IMG/VR virus record: IMGVR_UViG_3300032665_000165
Span: 1 to 26,662 of that record
Reading direction: 5' to 3' (one strand)
DNA length: 26,662 nt
Source: a virus
Shown here: piece by piece, positions 1-6,010 of the stretch
Layout: each line of letters begins with the position of its first letter
Position numbering within the stretch: position 1 is the first letter of the stretch
Translations under genes and position numbers: made by a program
Notes under the pieces: model-generated
What the model saw: only the letters and a program-made list of their open reading frames with translations
Told to the model about the DNA's origin: nothing
Database searches by the model: none

Positions 1-46
1 TAGGGAAACCGCCATGTATTTATAAATAAAACACTTACTAGAATTT

Positions 47-145
47 CGGTCACGATGTATCAAACTTTCGGTCACGATGTATCAAACTTTTACAGGTAAA
101 TCATTGAAAATAAACAACACTGTCGGTCACGATGTATCAAACTTT
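47..145 (+). repeat. Three 22-bp direct repeats (iterons)
   Basis: Identical 22-bp copies lie at 47-68, 69-90 and 124-145, sharing the core GGTCACGATGTATCAAAC followed by TTT. The first two are head to tail with no gap. The third starts 55 bp after the second, about five helical turns at 11 bp per turn, so all three could face the same side of the helix. Exact identity in non-coding DNA next to a rep gene is typical of initiator-binding iterons. Confidence 0.88.
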
Positions 146-164
146 TGCCGCGAGAACAACAGGT

Positions 165-173
165 TTATCCACA
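165..173 (+). promoter_or_regulatory. DnaA box
   Basis: TTATCCACA is an exact match to the DnaA-box consensus TTATNCACA. It lies 19 bp after the last iteron, where host DnaA would help the plasmid initiator open the origin. Confidence 0.8.
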
Positions 174-270
174 GACAGGCAATAACGGCCTGTAACAAAT
201 AAGTGGCTACTTGGGTATCAGAAAACATAATGAAAGCTACACAAGCAAAATGTGTGCTATCTAAGGCCAT

Positions 271-1275
271 TCAAATAGAAAGTCTTGCCGAACTGCGCGA
301 TGGTATCAATCGAGATGAAGGACGCAATAAAATTCCAGAGCGATCTTCAAGGATTGTGATGTTTGCCTTCGGATACCATTTGTGCGCCAGGTGGAGCGCC
401 GGCAGGAATTTACTCCAGAAATGTTTTCTCTGTTTTATTTCGGAACCGAACATGGAATGTAAAGCATCTGCAGAAACCTTTACAGGATTCTTTAATGAAT
501 TGAGACGATGAACTAAAAATGTGTGTATGTCCATTGCCCGAGGGTTATGCTGCAAAGACAGAATTGATGGCCAATAAATCGGTGGAAGCATGTCGCCTTC
601 CGTTAATGCCTGGTAATACTTTTCCGACAACCAAAAAGAAGATGACCACGATAATTTCTGATTTGAATCACGTTCAGACCAAAATGATATTTCATCGGCC
701 ACAGTTGCCTGCTGCTGCCTTTTAATTTTCCCCCATGTTCCCAAATAAATTATCGAACATGCAAGATTTTGGATCTCTCGCTGCAATTCAACACTGTTAC
801 GTCCACCGATTGAAATACCGAGCTTTTGCATACCCTTATGCAACGTCTTGCCCATAGGTATTTCTCGCGTCTTATGGAGAAGTGCATATCCAGTGATGTA
901 AGCATTTAAAATTCTAGCTTTAGAGCCAGCGGGAACCTCGCATCTTCTGAATTCATTAGGGCGGTCGGGATATATGAGTTCTCCGGCCCTGATAACGAGT
1001 GAGGACAATCCATTGTTTGATTGCCAGCGTTGAGAATTTTCAGCAGAGTGGTGCAATGGAAAATAACATTGCAAAAAAATTGGATGAGTGTATCCAATCT
1101 GGTCTGACGTAATCTCATGTTCCCAAAAGCCAGAAGGCGGCAGGCGCAGTGGGCGAGATTTTTTCGGTGCATCAAGAATCGAAGTAGGCGCCTGGTCTAG
1201 CAACGTAGAAGGTATTTCTGTGTTGTTAAACAAATCGCCTACCGACTCAAATTGGCTATTCAGTCTGGAATCCAT
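271..1275 (-). CDS. repA: Plasmid replication initiator, RepA_C-like
   Basis: A 334-residue protein that resembles plasmid RepA proteins of the RepA_C group (PF04796 type). Residues about 114-176 carry the family pattern: VPAGSKARILNAYIT, then a helix with LHKTREIPMG, then LGISIGGRNSVELQREIQNLACSI. Further on are a WLSEKYYQAL segment and an LQHNPRAMDIHTFLVHRL segment, matching the family's 'LS..F......P' and 'SP.ALDLY.WL..R' stretches. Such proteins bind iterons and start theta replication with host DnaA; here the iterons lie just past the gene's 3' end. The start codon sits 20 nt inside the preceding RHH gene, which suggests translational coupling in a parA-rhh-rep operon. Recognition is by pattern only; a different initiator family with a similar winged-helix fold is the main alternative. 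Confidence 0.78.
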   Translation of the reverse strand: MDSRLNSQFESVGDLFNNTEIPSTLLDQAPTSILDAPKKSRPLRLPPSGFWEHEITSDQIGYTHPIFLQCYFPLHHSAENSQRWQSNNGLSSLVIRAGELIYPDRPNEFRRCEVPAGSKARILNAYITGYALLHKTREIPMGKTLHKGMQKLGISIGGRNSVELQREIQNLACSIIYLGTWGKIKRQQQATVADEISFWSERDSNQKLSWSSSFWLSEKYYQALTEGDMLPPIYWPSILSLQHNPRAMDIHTFLVHRLNSLKNPVKVSADALHSMFGSEIKQRKHFWSKFLPALHLAHKWYPKANITILEDRSGILLRPSSRLIPSRSSARLSI

Positions 1276-1582
1276 TTTTTTTAATCATCTCCAAACCTAA
1301 ATCAATAAATTCTCGAACGAAAACCGATACATCAATGTCATGTTTGAGTCGAAGTTTTTTAAGAGCATCCATCTGACTGATTTTAATTCTCACAGTTGTG
1401 GATACAAAATGTTCTTTTTTCCCAGCACGTAGTGAGGGGAACACTGATGCGGGTTGCGAGTCAAGAGAATTTGATATTTCCGAGACAGAATCCACCGCTT
1501 CATGTGCTGGGCCGGCAGATGGAAGTTGTACATGCAAATCGGAAAATTTTGTTGCCGCTAAAGGGATGTGTTTGTGAGCCAT
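1256..1582 (-). CDS. Ribbon-helix-helix partition partner or regulator (ParG/ParB-like)
   Basis: A 108-residue protein with a polar, probably flexible N-terminal half and a C-terminal ribbon-helix-helix domain at about residues 61-102: strand TVRIKI, helix SQMDALKKLRLKHD, turn, helix DVSVFVREFIDLGLEMIKK. Small proteins of this shape directly after a short ParA are centromere-binding partners and autorepressors in type Ib partition systems. The ATG lies 25 nt inside parA and is preceded by a strong ribosome site, AAAGGAG, read leftward. Its own end overlaps the rep start. Likely DNA targets are the palindrome at 2307-2322 and its partial copy at 2254. The role is inferred from fold and position; it could act only as a copy-number regulator. 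Confidence 0.72.
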   Translation of the reverse strand: MAHKHIPLAATKFSDLHVQLPSAGPAHEAVDSVSEISNSLDSQPASVFPSLRAGKKEHFVSTTVRIKISQMDALKKLRLKHDIDVSVFVREFIDLGLEMIKKNGFQTE

Positions 1583-2235
1583 TTAATAATCTCCTTTGTG
1601 AGATTGAAGTATTCATCGGCAGCTTTATGGCTAGGAACGAGATCGAGAATTGTTTTTCCAGAACCCGAAACCTCAGCAATTGCGGTTCGCAATCCGATTG
1701 AAGTTTTCAAGATGATAGAACCAGGGATGGGAGAAAAAAGAATTTCAGCTTGAGAATGTGATTCCCTTCCCAATAAATTCTTCTGCATACCGTTGATCAA
1801 AACAGCTACTTTGACACTGGAAGGTTTTTCTTTTGCCAAAAATCTGACAAAAGTTGCAGCCGCGGAAAAATCAACATTCGAAGGCCGTAACGGAACCAAT
1901 AGAGCATCGGACTGGCGAATGGCATGACGCGCAAATGTAATTGCAGGGTCTTGCGAGGACATGCCGACACCGGCTGGGCAATCAATAACAATGAAATCGT
2001 AATCAGATTCGCGCAAGGGGTTAAAACGGTTTTGCAACAACTGTGAAGTTGTCACGTCGAATGGAATGGTTCCCTGCCCTTGTGCAATGCTCCAGCGCAT
2101 CGCACTTGCCTGCGGGTCCGCATCAACAACAAGAGTTTTGTAATTGGCCTTTGTAAAACCACCGGCCAAATTCATGACGGTTGTAGTCTTGCCACAGCCG
2201 CCCTTCTGATTAGCGATTGAAAGAATTATCGGCAT
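1558..2235 (-). CDS. parA: ParA-type partition ATPase
   Basis: A 225-residue Walker-type ATPase. The deviant Walker A box KGGCGKTTT is at residues 11-19 with the signature lysine K11; the A' motif VVDADPQAS is at about 36-44; the Walker B FIVIDCPAG is at 81-89. ParA proteins form ATP-dependent gradients on the nucleoid that place plasmid copies in both daughter cells. The length and the lack of an N-terminal helix-turn-helix region fit the small type Ib ParA, which relies on its RHH partner for DNA binding and autoregulation. It is the first gene of the leftward operon, overlaps the RHH gene by 25 nt, and has no strong ribosome site before its ATG. Some phage-plasmids such as P1 and N15 carry partition ATPases, usually of the larger type Ia. 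Confidence 0.93.
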   Translation of the reverse strand: MPIILSIANQKGGCGKTTTVMNLAGGFTKANYKTLVVDADPQASAMRWSIAQGQGTIPFDVTTSQLLQNRFNPLRESDYDFIVIDCPAGVGMSSQDPAITFARHAIRQSDALLVPLRPSNVDFSAAATFVRFLAKEKPSSVKVAVLINGMQKNLLGRESHSQAEILFSPIPGSIILKTSIGLRTAIAEVSGSGKTILDLVPSHKAADEYFNLTKEIIKWLTNTSL

Positions 2236-2357
2236 GGCAGAACAGTATCATTAGAATACAAATGTATCAAGTGCCTACTTATGTAATAAGGCGATATGTA
2301 GGTATAGAATACAAATGTATTCTGGTATAGAATAAGCCAAACACGCAGCGAGGCAAA
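2236..2357. promoter_or_regulatory. Divergent promoter and operator region
   Basis: This 122-bp AT-rich gap lies between the leftward parA operon and the rightward phage genes. The 16-bp sequence TAGAATACAAATGTAT occurs at 2252-2267 and 2305-2320, 53 bp apart. The 11-bp GGTATAGAATA occurs at 2301-2311 and 2324-2334. A plausible rightward -10 is TAGAAT at 2328-2333; a weak leftward -35 is TTGATA, complementary to 2266-2271. Exact promoters cannot be fixed by eye. The 9-mer ATGTATCAA at 2262-2270 also occurs inside each iteron, so the initiator could bind here too. Confidence 0.6.
2307..2322. promoter_or_regulatory. Perfect 16-bp palindromic operator candidate
   Basis: GAATACAAATGTATTC has 7-bp arms (GAATACA/TGTATTC) around AA. 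A near copy with a degenerate right arm starts at 2254. Size and symmetry suit a dimeric DNA-binding protein, most simply the RHH protein of the par operon. The site overlaps the likely -35/-10 spacer of the rightward promoter. Confidence 0.6.
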
Positions 2358-2810
2358 ATGACGACATGGAGAGACATTTGCGGAATCAAGCCTGGTGAAA
2401 AAATTGGGCCTCGAAAGCCATCCAGTGAAATATCAAATCGCACCGTCGAATCCACGAATATCATTCCAGGCTCAACGATAAAAACGAAGCACCGCAATCA
2501 TATTCCTGGAGTGATGAATAAACTGGAAGGCCGGTATGCGGAATATTTGGAGGGGCAAAAACTTGCTGGTGAAATCATAGCGTGGCAATTTGAACCCATA
2601 AAATTCCGACTAGCCAAAGCCACATTCTACTCGCCAGATTTTCTGGTAATCGTAAAAAATAATCGAATTCGATTTGATGAAGTGAAGGGATATTGGGAAG
2701 ATGATGCGCGAGTAAAAATCAAAGTCGCCGCGAATTTATTTCCGTGGTTTGAGTTTTACGGTGTGACGTTTCACAAAAAACTTGGCTGGCAGTTCGAGCC
2801 GATTGGATAA
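2358..2810 (+). CDS. DUF1064-type PD-(D/E)XK nuclease
   Basis: A 150-residue protein whose residues 53-148 match the DUF1064 phage family: MNKLEGRYAEYLE helix (E57), YSPDFLV (D94), FDEVKG (E108, K110), then WEDDARVKIKVAA and a closing GWQFEP. These are the expected acidic and lysine residues of a PD-(D/E)XK endonuclease active site. The N-terminal 50 residues are polar and not recognised. Family members are small phage nucleases, probably involved in recombination or branched-DNA resolution, perhaps like T7 endonuclease I in role. It is the first gene of the rightward block, with GAGG at 2350-2353 as ribosome site, directly downstream of the shared operator region. Confidence 0.78.
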   Translation: MTTWRDICGIKPGEKIGPRKPSSEISNRTVESTNIIPGSTIKTKHRNHIPGVMNKLEGRYAEYLEGQKLAGEIIAWQFEPIKFRLAKATFYSPDFLVIVKNNRIRFDEVKGYWEDDARVKIKVAANLFPWFEFYGVTFHKKLGWQFEPIG

Positions 2811-2820
2811 AAGGAAAACA

Positions 2821-3237
2821 ATGAAAGAGATAGCGATAAAAGAATTCTATTCAACACCCCACTGTGTCATGTGTCCCAATGAAATCCCTGCAGATCGCAG
2901 GAAACATAAGGCAGTAACATGCAGCCCGATATGCGCCGAGATGTGGGAAAAGAAACGGCGTGAACGCCAAGATTCCAGAGAGTGCAGGTTTTGCAGAAAG
3001 CCAAGCACGCCAGAACAGCGCGCAGCGTACCAGAGATTTACTAGACTGGAGAAGTCAAAACCGCACTTATTATATCCCGCCGAATATGAACAGTGGTGCA
3101 AAGACCAAGAACTATTTTCAACCGCGAACAAGGATGCCAAGAAGAAATTCCCAATCAATCCTGATGCGTTTGCGAAGCACTGGAAAGAACAGCGTAAAAT
3201 TTTATTGACTCAAAAGCCTGCGATGGGGTTAGACTGA
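2821..3237 (+). CDS. Small zinc-finger protein
   Basis: A 138-residue protein starting at the ATG that follows AAGGA (2811-2815). An in-frame ATG at 2782 lies inside the previous gene with no such site, so the later start is preferred. Cysteines come as C15-x2-C18, C34-x3-C38 and C55-x2-C58, separated by a basic KKRRER stretch. The first four look like a treble-clef or zinc-ribbon site and the last pair may begin a second. The C-terminal half is helical and charged. It lies 10 nt after the nuclease gene, so the two are probably co-transcribed. A DNA-binding or small terminase-like role is possible, but no family is recognised with confidence. Confidence 0.7.
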   Translation: MKEIAIKEFYSTPHCVMCPNEIPADRRKHKAVTCSPICAEMWEKKRRERQDSRECRFCRKPSTPEQRAAYQRFTRLEKSKPHLLYPAEYEQWCKDQELFSTANKDAKKKFPINPDAFAKHWKEQRKILLTQKPAMGLD

Positions 3238-3242
3238 CTTCG

Positions 3243-3271
3243 GGCGGTAGAACCGCCAAAGGAGAACCGCC
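3243..3271 (+). promoter_or_regulatory. Hairpin and alternative pairing around a ribosome site
   Basis: GGCGGT (3243-3248) pairs with ACCGCC at 3252-3257, leaving the Shine-Dalgarno AAAGGAG (3258-3264) free. A second ACCGCC at 3266-3271, right against the ATG at 3272, could pair with the same GGCGGT and trap the ribosome site in the loop. The two pairings exclude each other. A translational effect is inference. Confidence 0.45.
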
Positions 3272-3910
3272 ATGCCACTTACAGATCGCCCGTTTGGGCC
3301 ATACACTCCCGCAGCGAACAGCGCGACACAATCTGCATTGAATGTCTCTGCTGTGCCGCAAAGCGGCCCCAGTGGTCCGCTACCTGTAACACAAAGCATC
3401 ACATCATCCTCCGAAGCGCTGATTGAGACGGCCTACAATTCTTCTGTGGCGCTGACGTGCCAAGTTGAACCCGATACGAATATCGAGCAGTCTGTTTTCG
3501 ATTTCTGGACTTCGGGAATTGTCAAGACGACCTCAACAACCAATTTGACGTTGAAGGTGTACGAAGGCGCAGCCATCTCCAGCGGAAATTTGCTGGGCAG
3601 CAGCGGCACTGTGGCACAAAACGGAACTACCGGATCGCCGGTAACGGCAGCGTTTTATTCGCATGTGCAAGCCATCTTCGATTCTGTCAGCGGTGTACTG
3701 GCCGGCACAATCGAGTTCTACATCAACAAAACGAATGTGGCCAAAGTGACGTTCTCGAACTTTGTTGGCGGATTCAACAACACCGGCAACCCGAGCGCGA
3801 CACCGCCGACAGCAGCAGTGTTGCCGGAATTCTGCATGAGCGTTACCAGCAGCGGAGCAACCACCGGCGCGCCGACCACGGTGAATGTTCAGAAATTCAG
3901 CTGCGGCTAA
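3272..3910 (+). CDS. Beta-rich virion decoration or fiber-like protein
   Basis: A 212-residue protein rich in Ser, Thr, Gly, Ala and Val, with alternating hydrophobic strands and few charged residues. It begins MPLTDRPFGPYTP and ends VNVQKFSCG. No catalytic motif or transmembrane segment is seen. The composition and strand pattern resemble jelly-roll head-decoration or fiber proteins of phages and recall the similarly sized protein at 11585-12223. It has a strong ribosome site (AAAGGAG) and is followed at once by a terminator, so it is probably made in quantity. The exact function is not recognised. Confidence 0.6.
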   Translation: MPLTDRPFGPYTPAANSATQSALNVSAVPQSGPSGPLPVTQSITSSSEALIETAYNSSVALTCQVEPDTNIEQSVFDFWTSGIVKTTSTTNLTLKVYEGAAISSGNLLGSSGTVAQNGTTGSPVTAAFYSHVQAIFDSVSGVLAGTIEFYINKTNVAKVTFSNFVGGFNNTGNPSATPPTAAVLPEFCMSVTSSGATTGAPTTVNVQKFSCG

Positions 3911-3933
3911 TTTTCATTCACCAACACCATCCA

Positions 3934-3964
3934 CGCCCCAGCCTAATAAGCTGGGGCGAATTTT
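3934..3964 (+). terminator. Rho-independent terminator
   Basis: CGCCCCAGC (3934-3942) and GCTGGGGCG (3950-3958) form a 9-bp GC-rich stem around a 7-nt loop, followed by AATTTT. It lies 24 nt after the decoration-like gene. Confidence 0.8.
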
Positions 3965-3982
3965 CACAACCGGAGAAAGTCG

Positions 3983-4303
3983 ATGGAAAAGAAAAAGTCG
4001 GAACATGCGGAACACGAAAAGCACAAAGGCAAAAAAGAAAAAAAACGCCTTGTGCGTCAGGAAGTGGAAGAAACCGAAGATGGGCATTATTTGCACCATC
4101 ACACCTACCGCAATGGTAAAGGTGAACATGAACACCGCAAGAATGTAGCGGTGAGTGCATCGCCCGAAGAAGCTGGAGAACACGTGGCCGAGCAGTTCGG
4201 CATGAACGAACAGCCCGAAGATGATGAACAGCAGCCCGATGAAGCATCTGAGCAGATGGCTGGAGAGGGCGGTGCAACAGCACCGGCAGCGCCAGGACAG
4301 TAA
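3983..4303 (+). CDS. Small charged protein upstream of the terminase
   Basis: A 106-residue protein of strongly biased composition: a Lys/His/Glu-rich N-terminus (MEKKKSEHAEHEKHKGKKEK), a central His-rich stretch with HYLHHHTYRNGKGEHEH, and an acidic Gln/Glu/Asp tail. Its stop codon touches the ATG of the large terminase gene (TAAATG), which suggests translational coupling. A small terminase subunit often holds this place, but no helix-turn-helix is seen, so that role is only a positional guess. Most of it may be disordered, perhaps nucleic-acid binding. Confidence 0.6.
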   Translation: MEKKKSEHAEHEKHKGKKEKKRLVRQEVEETEDGHYLHHHTYRNGKGEHEHRKNVAVSASPEEAGEHVAEQFGMNEQPEDDEQQPDEASEQMAGEGGATAPAAPGQ

Positions 4304-6010
4304 ATGATTCTTGAGCTAGAGCGTGTTGATAGCGATGATGCTTACCGTGAGGATATGCGTCATCGCTGCATCACGGACCATTTTTTTCTAGCGCAGGTGA
4401 TGGGATTTAATGACTTTGTGCCTCGCATCCACCAGCCAGTCGTTGATTTATATTTTCCGAAAAATCCTCAACTCTCCATTGCAGAACAGCACCCAATAAA
4501 AAAACGGATGCATTTGGATCCGCGCGACACGTTCAAGACAACTATGGGCCGCGTAGATACGATGCAATGGATACTCGCGTTTCCACAGACAGCAACCATC
4601 GTGAACGAATCTGCCACGCAAAAACTTGCAGAAAAAATCAGCAAGGGAACCGCAGAGTTCCTGTGCCGTTACCGCGCTCCAAGACCAGGATTGTTGAAAT
4701 TGTTTCCAGAACTTGCAGTGGACAAGTGGCCATTCCATAATGACGTTGAAGAATGGAACACACCGAACCATGACAACGTAGAGATTGACCCTACGATGGC
4801 GTACTCATCGCCAAAAAGCACACACTCAGGATGGCATCCATGGATATACAACCCCGATGACATGGTAGAGACGATCAACAGCGGATTACACGCAAGCGAA
4901 GATTCGCGCGAACGCATCAAAAGCCGGTATCACACCAACAAGAATACGGTGCGCGGCGGCGGATACATCAACATGCGTGGGACGAGATACCATCCGTTTG
5001 ATTTGTACGGCGACATGCTCAAAGAAATTGATTTGAAGAATCCAGAAAGAAGTGGATGGAAACTTTTGATTCGCACGGCAATGATCGTGCGAAACGGGAA
5101 ACAGTTGGTCCCAGGTGAATTTCCAGAAGAACGTGAAGTGGTGTTGCAGTTCCCCGAACTTCCGGCACTGAGTTATGAAATCCTGCGCGAAAAGTTTTAC
5201 GACAATTATGAAAGTTTCATGTGTCAGCAGATGAACGACCCGAAGGGCGGACACGTCTCTACGTTTCCAGAAAAGCTGTACCACAGTTGTGAAATTGAAG
5301 CGAGTCGAATCCCTGCTTACGGTGGAGAAACTTTTATTTGTTGGAGATTGCCATACGGCGGTAAAACGAACATGGCGAAATACTCCGAGGGAGTCGCGGC
5401 GCGTGTAGTGGACGGCAAGGTGTATATATTGGATTGCTGGCAGGGAATTTATCAGCCCACGAATTTAGCCGAGCGCATGGTGGCGGCGTACAAGAAGCAC
5501 CAAGCCAGTGTGATGATGATTCTGGAAACCCCAGGCAGCGAGTACATGCAGGCCCACATCAGAAATGAATCAGCGAGAAAGAACGTAAGCATGAGGCCGA
5601 TTCGCTGGGTGTGGTGGGATGAAAGCGACGAGCGGAGAAACGAGGCCATCAAGCAACTTGAGCCGTTGATGAACGTAGGCCGCTTGATGTTTTCTACCGA
5701 TATGACAAAATCAGTAGAGTGCCGCCAGCAGTTTGTACATTATGGTTTAGTGCCTGAAAATGGAATCATCGAGTGCATATCGAAATTCTCTGATCTTGTT
5801 CCACTATCTCAACTGCGCGCCAACATGGAGCAGGAGGAAATAGAGGCACACCAGAGAATCAGAGAAAATGCATTGATGAACCATTTTATCGAGCAACAGG
5901 GTATGCCGCAGGTGGATGAAAATGCGCGCAAAGTGACGGCGCACATACAAGCGGTGCAACGCTCTACAACGATTGGCCTGCCGCCGTTGCCAGGAGGACT
6001 AGATGGATAG
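4304..6010 (+). CDS. terL: Terminase large subunit
   Basis: A 568-residue DNA-packaging motor that would translocate phage DNA into the prohead through the portal and cut it. The N-terminal ATPase domain has the Walker-A-like loop LDPRDTFKTT at residues 71-80 and a likely Walker B with acidic pair at D185-D186 (IYNPDDMVET). The C-terminal nuclease domain begins near residue 340 and includes KVYILDCWQGIY (D377), MMILETPGSEY (E408) and SKFSDLVPL near the end. The length fits T7-like large terminases. It abuts the previous gene and overlaps the portal gene by 8 nt. One oddity: the stretch ETFICWRLPYGGK, where the first nuclease aspartate is usual, has no Asp. Assignment from motifs and from the following portal gene. 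Confidence 0.87.
   Translation: MILELERVDSDDAYREDMRHRCITDHFFLAQVMGFNDFVPRIHQPVVDLYFPKNPQLSIAEQHPIKKRMHLDPRDTFKTTMGRVDTMQWILAFPQTATIVNESATQKLAEKISKGTAEFLCRYRAPRPGLLKLFPELAVDKWPFHNDVEEWNTPNHDNVEIDPTMAYSSPKSTHSGWHPWIYNPDDMVETINSGLHASEDSRERIKSRYHTNKNTVRGGGYINMRGTRYHPFDLYGDMLKEIDLKNPERSGWKLLIRTAMIVRNGKQLVPGEFPEEREVVLQFPELPALSYEILREKFYDNYESFMCQQMNDPKGGHVSTFPEKLYHSCEIEASRIPAYGGETFICWRLPYGGKTNMAKYSEGVAARVVDGKVYILDCWQGIYQPTNLAERMVAAYKKHQASVMMILETPGSEYMQAHIRNESARKNVSMRPIRWVWWDESDERRNEAIKQLEPLMNVGRLMFSTDMTKSVECRQQFVHYGLVPENGIIECISKFSDLVPLSQLRANMEQEEIEAHQRIRENALMNHFIEQQGMPQVDENARKVTAHIQAVQRSTTIGLPPLPGGLDG

Larger units (their letters stand above)
14..173. other. Putative theta-type origin of replication
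   Basis: This non-coding stretch has three standard parts of an iteron-controlled plasmid origin: an AT-rich tract at 14-46 with the 12-bp perfect palindrome TATTTATAAATA at 17-28 (candidate unwinding element), three 22-bp iterons at 47-145, and a perfect DnaA box at 165-173. It lies just beyond the 3' end of the leftward replication initiator gene (stop at 271-273), so the initiator is presumably the iteron-binding protein. Many iteron plasmids have the iterons upstream of rep; here they are downstream. No coding sequence is supported in 1-270, and I see nothing definite in 174-270. Origin activity is inferred from the arrangement. Confidence 0.75.

Noticed and set aside
47-145. Reading the left repeats as a CRISPR array
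   Set aside because: Two of the three 22-bp copies touch with no spacer, there are no cas genes, and the DnaA box and rep gene explain them as iterons.
203-511. A 102-codon plus-strand frame at the left end
   Set aside because: It runs mostly antisense to the 3' end of rep, has no clear ribosome site and no recognisable features.
1256-1290. Programmed frameshift at the A-rich run joining RHH and rep
   Set aside because: The rep frame would need a +1 shift, there is no classic slippery site, and rep has its own ATG; translational coupling is enough.
2782-2820. Earlier ATG for the zinc-finger gene
   Set aside because: It lies inside the nuclease gene without a ribosome site, whereas the ATG at 2821 follows AAGGA at good spacing.
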